Assembly: GCA_963669435.1 (NCBI GenBank)
Contig: OY770025.1
Span: forward strand, 3,782,001 to 3,846,000
DNA length: 64,000 nt
DNA from: CALJFL01 sp963669435
GTDB taxonomy: Bacteria > Pseudomonadota > Gammaproteobacteria > Pseudomonadales > Halieaceae
Direction: 5' to 3'
Shown here: one piece after another, positions 1-9,042 of the stretch
Layout: each line of letters begins with the position of its first letter
Position numbering within the stretch: position 1 is the first letter of the stretch
The notes under the pieces: model-generated
The model's database searches: none
The model's input: only the letters and a program-made list of their open reading frames with translations
What the model was told of the DNA's origin: nothing
Made by a program: the position numbers and the translations under genes

Positions 1-2606
1 TCGGCGTGGTGGATTCCATCTCTGCGGAGGACCTGGGTAAGTTCCCCGACCTGAACGTGGCGGAATCGCTGCAGCGTATTCCGGGGGTAGCCATTGACCG
101 AACCGGTGGTGAAGGTCAGGCCATCACCGTGCGCGGGCTGGGTCCGCAGTTCAACACGGTGTTGGTGAATGGCCGACAGATCGCCACCGAGAGCGATGGG
201 CGAGAATTTAACTTCGAGGTTATTTCCGCGGATATGATCAGCGGGGCGAGCGTGTTCAAGACGGGCAACGCCAGCATGCAGGAAGGTGCGATTGGTGCAA
301 CGGTTAACCTGTCTACCGCGCGGCCCTTCGATAAGCCGGGCTTTACCGCTGCGGCCAGCGTTAAGGGCACCTACGAAACGCTGTCTGAAGAGACCTCCCC
401 GGGCGGTTCTATCCTGCTCAGCAATACCTTTGCTGATGACACCTTTGGTGTACTCTTGGCCTATAGCCATTTTGAACGCGATATCCAGATTAACCGCATC
501 CAGACAGTGGGCTGGCGTCCGGGCCAGACCATTTCCAACCGTAATGACGGGGTATTGTTCACCAATGCCTTCATTCCCAGAAATTGGGACCAAATTGTCG
601 ACGAGCAGGAACGTGAGAGGGATAACGGTTCTCTGGTCTTACAGTGGGCGCCGTCAGACGACATCGTGATTACTGCCGATGGTTTTGTCTCCAAGTTTGA
701 AGTGGATTCCCTGGTAACTGACCTGGCGTCCTGGTTTGAGCCAGATCGCGTTGGTACCGGCACCATCGATCCGGGTACCGGCACTCTGGTGGCGTTTACC
801 CAGGGCATCGACCTGCACCAGGGTAGTGGTGATCCGGCGACCGACTTCGTGTCCCAGACCCGTTTCACCCAGGACGTTGAAAACGAAGGTTATGGCCTGA
901 AGGTGGAGTGGGAGATCAATGAGCAACTGCGGGCGAGCTTTGACGCCTCAACCTCTTCGGCCGAAGACGACCGCGCGGGCAATGACCGTTTCAATGTGGT
1001 CGGCATCATCAACAACTACGAGTTTGATGGCAGCGGTAGCACGCCGACCGTACGTCACGATGGCTTTGAAAACGGCAGTGTGCCCGATGCCAGCCTGACC
1101 CGTCTGCACTACAACGAAAAGGGTAACCGTCCAACGGACGAGGATGAGATCACCGAGTACAAGGCTGATTTTGAATACTTCCCTGATTCCCAGAACTTCC
1201 AGAGCATGAAGTTTGGTGTCTATCGACAAGAGCGCGAGAAATCACGGTTCCAGATTTTTGGTAACCAGTGTGCCTTCTGTGGATATGGTACGCCTGCACC
1301 CAATGACGAAATTGGATTGGAGATCTTTGAGGCAGACAACTACTTCAGTGGCCTGATCGACACCTTCTACACCTACGACGGTGACGCGATGGTCCAGTGG
1401 CTGGCAGATCAGGGTTTCCCGATTGAGCCAACCTTGCAGAACAACCGTTACACCATCAACGAGGATATCAACGCGCTGTATGTGGACTTTACCTTTGGCT
1501 GGGACCTGGGCGATATGCCGGTCACGGTCAACGTCGGTGCTCGCTATTCCGAGACTGATATCGAGGTCGAAGCTGTACAGAGCTTTATCTCGGACGTGGT
1601 TCCTACCACTGACCTGACGCTGTTCTCCAACGTGTTCGGCCCGGCGGTGAATATTGAAGAGGGCGGTGATTACACCAATATTCTGCCCAGCGTGGATGTG
1701 CGCCTGGATGTCACCGACGACATGGTCGTGCGCTTCTCGCTCTATGATTCGCTGACTCGCGCTACGATGAGTGAGCTGTCACCGGCGACTACTTTCAATG
1801 AGCCGCGTCGGCAGAACTTGACTGCGAGTGGTGGTAACCCGGCATTGGAGCCGTTCCTGGCAGAGAACTGGGATATTTCCTTCGAGTGGTACTACAACGA
1901 GAACAGCTATATGTCAGTGGCGTTCTTTAATAAGGACATCGAGGACTTCATCGTTACCACCACAGGTATCGAAACCTACACGATGACCGATCGTAGTCCC
2001 GTTGATAATTTCCGTTGTGCCACATCGAATGAGCCCAACTGTGCCGAGGGTGTGATTCTCGATCCCACCAACCCGGATCTCGACGTGGTCGCTACCACCG
2101 AGGAACTGAATGGCGAGCAGGAGCTGTACACAGTGACGCGGCCGCGCAACGGCGAGGAAGCAAACGTCAACGGTTATGAGCTGGCAATACAGCACATCTG
2201 GGATAGTGGTTTCGGCATCATCGCCAACGCGACCTTTGTCGACAGTGATGCGAGTCTCAGTGGTGACACCACTGAAACCTTCGCTCTGGAAGGTCTGGGT
2301 GACTCACAGAACCTGATCTTGTTCTATGAACAAGACCGCTGGCAGGCGCGTGTTGCCTTCAACAACCGCGAGCAGTTCCTGCGGCAGTTGGATAACGGGT
2401 TTAATGGCGAGCCAGTGAATACCGATACCTTCGGCCAGTGGGATATCAGTGCAAGCTTCGATATCACCGACAACTTCTCGGTATTCTTCGAGGGTATTAA
2501 TATCACCGAAGAGGAATATCGCCAGACAGGTCGCTTTAAGAACCAGACCTATAACATTGAAGACAACGGTGCGAGATACGCTTTGGGTGTGCGCGGTAGG
2601 TGGTAA
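1..2606 (+). CDS. TonB-dependent outer-membrane receptor, 5' end outside window
   Basis: Outer-membrane beta-barrel receptor that imports a ligand using TonB/ExbBD energy. The reading frame is open from the first base, so the signal peptide, TonB box and start of the plug lie upstream of the window. The visible N-terminus is plug domain (FPDLNVAESLQRIPGV, then VRGLGPQFNTVLVNGR), typical of the receptor class seen with carbohydrate utilisation loci in Alteromonadales, Cellvibrionales and Caulobacterales. About 860 residues are visible, ending in an aromatic residue (RYALGVRGRW), the usual barrel-closing C-terminal signal. A strong terminator at 2672-2701 follows. The next genes are a halogenase-like protein and a SapC protein, a recurrent triad. 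The ligand is not shown by the sequence; the nearby galactose pathway makes a galactose-containing glycan a fair guess. Confidence 0.93.
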   Translation, partial: GVVDSISAEDLGKFPDLNVAESLQRIPGVAIDRTGGEGQAITVRGLGPQFNTVLVNGRQIATESDGREFNFEVISADMISGASVFKTGNASMQEGAIGATVNLSTARPFDKPGFTAAASVKGTYETLSEETSPGGSILLSNTFADDTFGVLLAYSHFERDIQINRIQTVGWRPGQTISNRNDGVLFTNAFIPRNWDQIVDEQERERDNGSLVLQWAPSDDIVITADGFVSKFEVDSLVTDLASWFEPDRVGTGTIDPGTGTLVAFTQGIDLHQGSGDPATDFVSQTRFTQDVENEGYGLKVEWEINEQLRASFDASTSSAEDDRAGNDRFNVVGIINNYEFDGSGSTPTVRHDGFENGSVPDASLTRLHYNEKGNRPTDEDEITEYKADFEYFPDSQNFQSMKFGVYRQEREKSRFQIFGNQCAFCGYGTPAPNDEIGLEIFEADNYFSGLIDTFYTYDGDAMVQWLADQGFPIEPTLQNNRYTINEDINALYVDFTFGWDLGDMPVTVNVGARYSETDIEVEAVQSFISDVVPTTDLTLFSNVFGPAVNIEEGGDYTNILPSVDVRLDVTDDMVVRFSLYDSLTRATMSELSPATTFNEPRRQNLTASGGNPALEPFLAENWDISFEWYYNENSYMSVAFFNKDIEDFIVTTTGIETYTMTDRSPVDNFRCATSNEPNCAEGVILDPTNPDLDVVATTEELNGEQELYTVTRPRNGEEANVNGYELAIQHIWDSGFGIIANATFVDSDASLSGDTTETFALEGLGDSQNLILFYEQDRWQARVAFNNREQFLRQLDNGFNGEPVNTDTFGQWDISASFDITDNFSVFFEGINITEEEYRQTGRFKNQTYNIEDNGARYALGVRGRW

Positions 2607-2671
2607 GCTTTAAGCCCTAAGGATATGGCGGCAGATCCTCCCACCCGCCATTGAACTACCGCGACTTGTAT

Positions 2672-2701
2672 GGCCCGTAGAGTTTCTACGGGCCTTTTTT
2701 T
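2672..2701 (+). terminator. Rho-independent terminator after TonB receptor
   Basis: A perfect 10-bp stem, GGCCCGTAGA (2672-2681) and TCTACGGGCC (2685-2694), closes on a 3-base loop and is followed by seven T (2695-2701). It lies 66 bases past the receptor stop, so the halogenase gene probably needs its own promoter in 2702-2829 or read-through. Confidence 0.93.
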
Positions 2702-2829
2702 CACCTGTGATTCAGCTATTTCCGTCGCAGCAGTTGCCTTATTGCCGGGGTGCGGCTATGTTTCGTGGCTGGCATTCGGCGCCTACAATAACTATGCTGG
2801 ATGGCTTCAAAATGGGGTCCCAATAATTC

Positions 2830-4347
2830 ATGACTAGCGCGATCAAACGTATCGTCATTGTTGGTGGTGGCACTGCCGGTTGGTTGTCAGCGGGTGTTAT
2901 CGCGGCAAATCATCACAGCGGTGAAGAAGGTGCTGTTGAAGTAGTGTTGGTGGAGTCGTCGGATATACCAACCATCGGTGTGGGCGAGGGAACCTGGCCC
3001 ACCATGAAAAACACCATGCAGCAGATTGGCATCACCGAGGCCGAGTTGTTCAAGAGCTGCCATGCCGCGTTCAAGCAGGGCGGCAAGTTTGTTGACTGGG
3101 TGCATGGTGACGGGGACTTCTATTATCACCCCTTCACGGTACCGCTGGGTTACGGGCGCCTGGATCTTGCCCCCTATATCGACGATATCGAAAACTACGC
3201 CGTAGAAACCAACTTCCAGCACCCGATCTGTGAGGCGGGGCTGGCTCCGCGCTCCATGGCTGAAGGCGAATACCAGGGTCAATGCAATTATGCCTACCAC
3301 GTGGATGCCGGTGCGCTTGGCGAGTTACTAAAACAGCACTGCAAATCCAAGCTTGGCGTCACCCAGATCATCGATACGGTAGAAGAGGCCGTGCTGGCCG
3401 AGGACGGCAGCATCGCCGGAATCCGCTTGCAGGAGCGTGGTTTGCTGGCAGGCGACCTGTTCGTAGACTGTACTGGTTTCGCCTCCTTGCTGCTGGGCAA
3501 AACGCTGGGTGCGGAATTTATCGACATGGACGACGTACTGTTCAACGATAGTGCGCTGGCCATGCAGGTGCCCTATGCTGCCGGTGACGCGCCGCTGGCT
3601 ACCCACACCATTGCCACCGGCCAGAACGCGGGATGGATTTGGGATATCGGGCTGACCCACCGCCGTGGCGTCGGCCACGTTTATTCCAGCCGCTTTATCA
3701 GCGACGACGAGGCGGAGCAGAATCTGCGCAATTACCTCGGGTCCGACGCCGATGGCCTCGAGCCGCGCAAAATTGGATTCCGCTCCGGCCACCGGGAACT
3801 GTTCTGGAAGAAAAATTGCGTTGCCGTTGGCTTGTCAGCCGGCTTTGTCGAGCCCCTGGAAGCCACCGCCATTATGCTGGTGGAGGTGTCGGCGCGCTAT
3901 ATCGCAGAGAACCTCCCACCCGATACCGAGATCATGAACATTACCGCACGGCGTTTTAACCAGCAGATGCAGTATCGCTGGCGCAGGATTATCGATTTCC
4001 TTAAGCTCCACTATATGCTTAGCAAGCGCCCGGAGCCTTACTGGCGCGCACACTGTGAGCCTGACAGTATTCCGGACAGCCTGAAGGAAGATCTTGCCGT
4101 TTGGGGAAGCCGCGGCCCAATTGCCAGTGACTTCGACAGCGCCATCGAATTGTTTCCGGCGGCCAGTTATCAGTACGTGATTTATGGCATGGGCTTCAAG
4201 CCGGACTTTTCCCGCCAGGCTTATCTATACCGCGAACAGGACCAGGCCGAGCGCATCATTAATCGCAACAAGAAGTTGACCGAGCAGATGCTGCAGAGTT
4301 TACCGCCGCATCGTGCCTATATTGAACAGTGGCTAGCCACTACCTAA
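2830..4347 (+). CDS. Flavin-dependent tryptophan halogenase family protein
   Basis: FAD-binding protein of the tryptophan 7-halogenase family (PF04820), 505 aa, full length for the family. Seen: dinucleotide-binding GGGTAGW at residues 12-18, GVGEGTWPT near 50-58, conserved lysines in FKQGGKF (82 and 86), FVDCTGF at 211-217, and the halogenase signature region GWIWDIG near 268-274, where the usual WxWxIP has G in place of P. Family knowledge: copies of this type sit beside TonB receptors and SapC in marine and soil proteobacteria, and their substrate is mostly unknown; halogenation of free tryptophan should not be assumed. It is followed after 50 bases by the SapC gene. The ATG at 2830 has only a weak ribosome site. 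Role in sugar or glycan uptake is inferred from context alone. Confidence 0.88.
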   Translation: MTSAIKRIVIVGGGTAGWLSAGVIAANHHSGEEGAVEVVLVESSDIPTIGVGEGTWPTMKNTMQQIGITEAELFKSCHAAFKQGGKFVDWVHGDGDFYYHPFTVPLGYGRLDLAPYIDDIENYAVETNFQHPICEAGLAPRSMAEGEYQGQCNYAYHVDAGALGELLKQHCKSKLGVTQIIDTVEEAVLAEDGSIAGIRLQERGLLAGDLFVDCTGFASLLLGKTLGAEFIDMDDVLFNDSALAMQVPYAAGDAPLATHTIATGQNAGWIWDIGLTHRRGVGHVYSSRFISDDEAEQNLRNYLGSDADGLEPRKIGFRSGHRELFWKKNCVAVGLSAGFVEPLEATAIMLVEVSARYIAENLPPDTEIMNITARRFNQQMQYRWRRIIDFLKLHYMLSKRPEPYWRAHCEPDSIPDSLKEDLAVWGSRGPIASDFDSAIELFPAASYQYVIYGMGFKPDFSRQAYLYREQDQAERIINRNKKLTEQMLQSLPPHRAYIEQWLATT

Positions 4348-4397
4348 TGACTACCTGACAATCTCCAGACCATTTTCTAGATAAGGCAACAACTCTG

Positions 4398-5165
4398 ATG
4401 ACCGAACTTGTAAAACTCGATAGTGCCAGCCATGGCGATCTTAAAGTCATGCAGAACAGTAGCGTTTCACGCGCCGGCGAACAGCATGTCATAAACGTGC
4501 GTGTTGGCGAGATCGGCAAAGCCGTGGGTGATTTTCCCGTGTTTGTTACCCGGATCTCCCAGTCGGGGCAGTGGACCATGTCGGCCATATGCAGCTTTGA
4601 GCCCAACAAGAACCTGTTTGTCGAAGGTGATGAGTGGACGGCTCTATATCGCCCCACCATTATGCAGACCTATCCGCTGTACCTGATGAAAGCGCCTGAC
4701 ACAGAGAAAGGCTACTGCGTGGGCATCAACGAGGCCGATCCTTCATTCTCGCGCGAGGTGGGTGAGTCACTGTTCGACAGCAAAGGCGGCGACAGCCTGT
4801 ACCTGAGCAAGATGACCACCATGCTGGAAGCGGATATCAAGAATGATATGCAGACCCTGCGGTTCATTGAGCGCCTGAATGAGTTGAAGTTGCTCAATGA
4901 AGTCAATCTGTTGGTGCAAACGCCAGACAACTCGGTACAAACCATTACCGGTCTGTACACCATCAGCGAGGACGCGTTGCAATCACTGTCCGACGAAAAC
5001 CTTACCGCACTGCACAAGAACGGTTACCTGGCCGCTATCTACGCCATGCTGATTTCTATCAATCAGTTGAACTCCCTGATCCGCGGGCAAAATCGCCGCG
5101 AGGGCTTTGCTGATATCAAGGGTATTAAGCTCGAAACCGCCAAGGGTGGCAGCGCTGCCGGGTAA
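4398..5165 (+). CDS. SapC family protein
   Basis: Protein of 255 aa matching the SapC family (PF07277), named after a Campylobacter S-layer locus gene; biochemical function is not established. Seen: FPVFVTRI and a LFVEGDEW-type central block, YPLYLMKA, a GYCVGI stretch and a C-terminal helical part with INQLNSLIRGQNRR. No signal peptide or membrane helix is visible, so it is probably cytoplasmic. It follows the halogenase gene by 50 bases on the same strand and is probably co-transcribed with it. Family members recur beside TonB receptors and tryptophan-halogenase-like proteins, so the three probably act together. Confidence 0.85.
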   Translation: MTELVKLDSASHGDLKVMQNSSVSRAGEQHVINVRVGEIGKAVGDFPVFVTRISQSGQWTMSAICSFEPNKNLFVEGDEWTALYRPTIMQTYPLYLMKAPDTEKGYCVGINEADPSFSREVGESLFDSKGGDSLYLSKMTTMLEADIKNDMQTLRFIERLNELKLLNEVNLLVQTPDNSVQTITGLYTISEDALQSLSDENLTALHKNGYLAAIYAMLISINQLNSLIRGQNRREGFADIKGIKLETAKGGSAAG

Positions 5166-5231
5166 AGGCGGCGACGGTTAAACTGCGACTCGGCGAAAGT
5201 CCGCCAGAGCTTGAGCCAAGGTTTTACTGCA

Positions 5232-6515
5232 TTAATCTGGGCTGAGAGTATCCTTGCGATAAAACAGCAAGCCCGTGCCCCAGCGTTCTGGAAATCCCGG
5301 CCAAGCGGCAGATAGTGTGCCGGTCTTGTCCTTAATCTGGGTGACGTCCTGTGTAAGCGGTAGGAATTCGCAGGCATCCTTGCGCTCCCTTACGTGGCAA
5401 TCCAGAAAAGCCAGTGTCATGTGTTTATTAACGCGGTTGATGATTTCCAGGTCCCAGGCGGGTTCATAGTGGTGCCCGATATCCAGGTCGCTGTCGAAGG
5501 CAGCTGAGGGGGCCGGGTGGGCGGCGATGTTGTGCCGCGCGTTTTCGTAGACCAGCATGTAGCTGTTTTCTGAGCCCGACTGCTCGAAGAGTTTTTTCAC
5601 GCCATTGTCATAGCCGGAAATGTCATCTTCTTCGCCTGCGACATACAGGGTAGGGACCTTGATGTTGGCCATTGAGCTGGCCTCGTGTACGTTGAGTTCT
5701 CCACCCCACGGTGCAAACGCAACCATGGCACGCCAGCGCGGGTCTACGGTTTCCCGCCCCGCATTGCAGATATTGAGCTTAGGCAATAGCCCCTCGGCCT
5801 GTTCTGCGTTCGCCCCCAGCAGCGCCAGACCTGCAATGTTAAAACGATAACAGCCTCCGACCGTATTAATTGCACCGTAGCCCCCCATGGAAAAGCCGAT
5901 GACCGCGGCGGCGTTACTGTTGGTCATTGCTGTTAGCGGCGACCCGGACCGGGCAAAATATTCAAGTACCTGCTGTTGATCCCTGGTGCGATTCAGCAGG
6001 GTGCTGATGAAGCCCGCACCTGGCGCGTTCTGCATATCAATTTCAGCGTTGGTGGAATCGGTATGGTCGATTGCAGCGACGACATAACCGTGGCTCGCCA
6101 GGTGCTCGCCGAGGTAAAACATGATTGTTCGGTAGCCGGTGTACCCGTGGGATAGCACCACCAGTGGGAATCCATCCATCGCGGTAGCTGGTTCGACGTC
6201 GCGGTAGCTACTTCCCAGCACTTCAAAGGGTGCGTGGCTTCGCGTCACGTTGGGATAGGTGGCCAGGGGCGCGTTGCCGTCGCCGTCTGCCGGATACCAG
6301 ATTTCGAGCACCAGTTTGCGTGGCGCTGCATCACCCGCGTTATCCTCTTCCCCGCCGATGGTCAGTGTCCTCACCCCAACAGCGTAATCACCGCTCACAG
6401 CCAGAGCGGGGGTGACACTGGGCTGTTCGGTATATAACTGTTCTGCCGCCGAAGTCGGGCCGCTTGCGAGCAGCGCAAGGGAGAAGGGCAGGTTGAGCCA
6501 ATGCTTATTGTTCAT
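5232..6515 (-). CDS. Secreted alpha/beta hydrolase (PAF-acetylhydrolase/dienelactone-type)
   Basis: Exported serine hydrolase of 427 aa. The N-terminus is a Sec signal peptide (basic MNNKHW, hydrophobic LPFSLALLASG, then TSAAEQ). The fold markers are LVVLSHGYTG (oxyanion region near residue 116), the nucleophile elbow GFSMGGYG near residue 200, and YVAGEEDD followed by ENARHNIA for the acid and histidine. This arrangement resembles platelet-activating-factor acetylhydrolase-like and dienelactone-hydrolase-like enzymes; the substrate cannot be told. It is transcribed away from the galactose-pathway operon, sharing the intergenic region 6516-6652, and converges on the SapC gene. The start ATG at 6515 fits the signal peptide. 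Confidence 0.85.
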   Translation of the reverse strand: MNNKHWLNLPFSLALLASGPTSAAEQLYTEQPSVTPALAVSGDYAVGVRTLTIGGEEDNAGDAAPRKLVLEIWYPADGDGNAPLATYPNVTRSHAPFEVLGSSYRDVEPATAMDGFPLVVLSHGYTGYRTIMFYLGEHLASHGYVVAAIDHTDSTNAEIDMQNAPGAGFISTLLNRTRDQQQVLEYFARSGSPLTAMTNSNAAAVIGFSMGGYGAINTVGGCYRFNIAGLALLGANAEQAEGLLPKLNICNAGRETVDPRWRAMVAFAPWGGELNVHEASSMANIKVPTLYVAGEEDDISGYDNGVKKLFEQSGSENSYMLVYENARHNIAAHPAPSAAFDSDLDIGHHYEPAWDLEIINRVNKHMTLAFLDCHVRERKDACEFLPLTQDVTQIKDKTGTLSAAWPGFPERWGTGLLFYRKDTLSPD

Positions 6516-6560
6516 CGTGTCTCCAGTCGTACATCTGCTATGGTTGTGCAGGTGTCAATG

Positions 6561-6590
6561 CAAAGATAATATTATATATAGTATAATTCT
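6561..6590 (+). promoter_or_regulatory. AT-rich promoter region of the galactose operon
   Basis: The gap between the divergent hydrolase and sugar dehydrogenase genes holds a marked AT island (6564-6590) in an otherwise GC-rich stretch. It contains a consensus -10 hexamer TATAAT at 6582-6587 reading toward the dehydrogenase gene, 66 bases before its ATG. No convincing -35 stands at the right distance, so an activator may be needed. This is a sequence-pattern call only. Confidence 0.4.
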
Positions 6591-6652
6591 AAAATGCTTT
6601 CCATTGGCGCAGGTGGCACAGGCTACGAGCCATATCATTGCAAGGAATCGAT

Positions 6653-7420
6653 ATGAACCAGCAGGCATGCTATCCCAGCCTCGAGGGACAGGTTGTATTT
6701 ATCTCCGGCGGCGCCACCGGCATCGGTGCAGCGATGGTGGAGGCTTTTTGCCGGCAGGGAGCGCGGGTAGGCTTTGTTGACCTCGATGCAGAGGCTGCGC
6801 AGTGTTTGCTGGAAAAAGTGGGTAAAGAGACGGGCAGTGAACCCTGGTTTGCACAAACTGATGTGACCGATGTCAATGCCTTGCAGAGCGCTATCGATGC
6901 ACTGGGCACGGATAGCGGGGCGATCTCTGTGCTGGTTAATAACGTGGCAAATGACCAACGTCATTCCCCGGACTCTGTTACCGAGGAGTACTGGCAGCGT
7001 TGCATGGCAGTGAATCTCGATGCGACCTTTTTTGCGTGCCAACGTGTCTACGATGGCATGCGGGAGGCCGGAGGCGGCACGATCATTAATTTCAGTTCTA
7101 TCAATGCACTCCTGGGCCCGGCCAATATGCCTGGCTATGTCACGGCGAAAGCCGGGTTGGTGGGAATGACCAAGGCGCTTGCCAGGGATTATGGCGATGC
7201 AAACATCCGCGTTAACTGCATACTTCCCGGCTGGGTCGTTACCGAACGTCAGCTTGATACCTGGCTGACACCTGAGGCTGAGGCCGCATGGATGGAGCAG
7301 GTAGCCCTGCAAAAACGACTGCTGCCAGACGATGTTGCGAACCTGACACTGTTCCTGGCAGCGGCTGAAAGTAGCATGATCACCGGGCAGTCTTTCACCA
7401 TCGATGGTGGCAGGACTTAG
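6653..7420 (+). CDS. SDR family sugar 1-dehydrogenase (galactose/xylose dehydrogenase-like)
   Basis: NAD(P)-dependent short-chain dehydrogenase, 255 aa. Seen: cofactor motif SGGATGIG near residues 18-25, an Asp after beta-2 (VGFVDLD) favouring NAD+, NNVAN in place of the usual NNAG, and catalytic Ser (NFSSIN), Tyr and Lys in GYVTAKAG. The LPGWVVTERQ segment and the YPSL start resemble Caulobacter-type D-xylose dehydrogenase as I remember it. With the kinase, aldolase and lactonase that follow, the likely reaction is D-galactose to galactonolactone. I chose ATG 6653 over an upstream TTG at 6638 because AAGGAA (6642-6647) is correctly spaced. First gene of a four-gene operon. Confidence 0.85.
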   Translation: MNQQACYPSLEGQVVFISGGATGIGAAMVEAFCRQGARVGFVDLDAEAAQCLLEKVGKETGSEPWFAQTDVTDVNALQSAIDALGTDSGAISVLVNNVANDQRHSPDSVTEEYWQRCMAVNLDATFFACQRVYDGMREAGGGTIINFSSINALLGPANMPGYVTAKAGLVGMTKALARDYGDANIRVNCILPGWVVTERQLDTWLTPEAEAAWMEQVALQKRLLPDDVANLTLFLAAAESSMITGQSFTIDGGRT

Positions 7421-7440
7421 ATGGTGGCAGGGCTTAGTCG

Positions 7441-8394
7441 GTGAGTGCAGATATGTTTATTGCAGGTGATTGGGGGACCAGTAATCTGCGACTTTACCTG
7501 TGTCGATCGCAATCGCCCGGGCAGGCGGAGATTGTTGCGAGGGTGAACGGACCGGGCGTGTCCAACCTGCAAGGCGCGTTTGAACACACCTTCTTTGAGC
7601 TGACGCAGGACTGGTTCACCTCCCACGGCAATCTTCCGGTGATCCTTGCAGGCATGGTTGGTTCGACGATCGGCTGGCAGGAGGCGCCTTATCAATCCTG
7701 CCCCATACCGGTTAGCCAGGTCATCACCGAGCGGCAACTGCTGCAGGTAAGAAATTGTGAAATCACCATCGTTGCCGGATTGCAGACCAGCAACCCATTG
7801 GGTGTCGCCGATGTCATGCGTGGAGAGGAAATGCAGCTGCTGGGCTGGTCGCTGCAGCCGGCGGCAAACGGGGAATCCAGGCAATTGGTGGCCATGCCGG
7901 GCACCCACAACAAGTGGGCCACGGTGCATGGCGGTGTTATCGATAATTTCCTCAGTAGCCTCGCCGGTGAACTCTACGCACTGTTGCAGGGGCACAGCGT
8001 GCTCCTGGCCGGGGTTTCGGAATCGGAGTTTTCCCGGGAGGAGTTTTTGGCCGGAGTTCGGGCGATACGCGGTCTGGGACGGGCACACCTGGTCCATGCA
8101 CTGTTTACGACCCGAGCACGCCAGGTGACGGGTGATCTGGCGACCAATGCAGCGGCCTCCTATCTGTCCGGGCTTATCGTTGGATCGGACGTGACCGGGG
8201 CGGTGGGCTTGTTTTCAGAACTGGATTGGCCCGGGCAGACAGTGCACGTTATTGGCGAAGATGCCTTGAGTGATCTCTACGCGCTGGCGATGTCGGAAAT
8301 CGGCGTTGGCGCCGAGCGCTATCAACCCGAGGCGCTTGCGCTGGCGGCCTTTAGCGCTATTTATCATCATTATTATGTAGGTGGAAACACATGA
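7441..8394 (+). CDS. dgoK: 2-dehydro-3-deoxygalactonokinase
   Basis: Kinase that phosphorylates 2-keto-3-deoxygalactonate in the De Ley-Doudoroff pathway. About 317 aa, normal for DgoK. Seen: the N-terminal phosphate-binding motif DWGTSNLR, the DgoK signature GMVGSTIGWQEAPY, and PGTHNKW near the middle. The start is either GTG 7441 or ATG 7453; the second has GGTGAG (7440-7445) seven bases upstream and is at least as good. The stop overlaps the ATG of the aldolase gene by four bases (ATGA at 8391-8394), indicating translational coupling. The preceding dehydrogenase ends 20 bases upstream. Confidence 0.9.
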   Translation: MSADMFIAGDWGTSNLRLYLCRSQSPGQAEIVARVNGPGVSNLQGAFEHTFFELTQDWFTSHGNLPVILAGMVGSTIGWQEAPYQSCPIPVSQVITERQLLQVRNCEITIVAGLQTSNPLGVADVMRGEEMQLLGWSLQPAANGESRQLVAMPGTHNKWATVHGGVIDNFLSSLAGELYALLQGHSVLLAGVSESEFSREEFLAGVRAIRGLGRAHLVHALFTTRARQVTGDLATNAAASYLSGLIVGSDVTGAVGLFSELDWPGQTVHVIGEDALSDLYALAMSEIGVGAERYQPEALALAAFSAIYHHYYVGGNT

Positions 8395-9026
8395 GCGAAA
8401 GACTGGATGAATGGTTTGAGCGCTTGCCGGTAGTGGCAATTTTACGCGGTGTGCGCCCCCAGGAAGTGGTTGTCATTGGTGAAGCGCTTTATCTGGCAGG
8501 GATCGGGATAATCGAAGTACCGCTAAACTCTCCCGAACCTTTCGACAGTATTCGTCGACTTAAAGAAGCGATGGGTACCCGCTGTGTCATCGGAGCAGGT
8601 ACCGTGGTCGAGGTCGAGCAGGTCGATGGTGTTTGTGATGCAGGTGGTGAGATCGCGGTCACGCCCAACACCAATCCGCCGATTATTCGGCGTAGCATCG
8701 AACTGGGCCTGACTCCCATGCCCGGCTGGGCCACCCCGAGTGAAGCCTTCTCGGCCTATCATGCGGGTGCGCGCTACCTCAAACTGTTTCCAGCCGGTAG
8801 CTATGACATTGGACATATCAAGGCGGTGCGTGCCGTGCTTCCCGGTGATACACGAGTCCTCGCAGTCGGAGGGGTAGGGGCAGCTAATGCCCAGGCCTGG
8901 TTTGCTGCCGGTGCCCAGGGCCTGGGGGTGGCGACGGAACTTTACGCCCCCGGGCGTACTGCTGATGAGGTTTTTGCCTCTGCAACCGACCTGGTGGCAG
9001 CGGTGACGCAAGCCCTGGGTCGTTGA
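8391..9026 (+). CDS. dgoA: 2-dehydro-3-deoxy-6-phosphogalactonate aldolase
   Basis: Class I aldolase of the KDPG/KHG family, 211 aa, splitting 2-keto-3-deoxy-6-phosphogalactonate into pyruvate and glyceraldehyde 3-phosphate. Seen: VAILRG near the start, IEVPLNSP (the form typical of the DgoA branch), GAGTV, VTPNTNP, and the Schiff-base lysine in YLKLFPA. It overlaps the kinase gene by four bases. The two enzymes are consecutive pathway steps, which supports both calls. The lactonase gene starts 16 bases downstream. Confidence 0.92.
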   Translation: MSERLDEWFERLPVVAILRGVRPQEVVVIGEALYLAGIGIIEVPLNSPEPFDSIRRLKEAMGTRCVIGAGTVVEVEQVDGVCDAGGEIAVTPNTNPPIIRRSIELGLTPMPGWATPSEAFSAYHAGARYLKLFPAGSYDIGHIKAVRAVLPGDTRVLAVGGVGAANAQAWFAAGAQGLGVATELYAPGRTADEVFASATDLVAAVTQALGR

Positions 9027-9042
9027 GCGAGGGCTGTCGTGT

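Noticed and set aside
6635..7312. A 225-codon minus-strand frame opposite the sugar dehydrogenase
   Set aside because: Shadow of a gene with clear SDR motifs; no ribosome site or family similarity.
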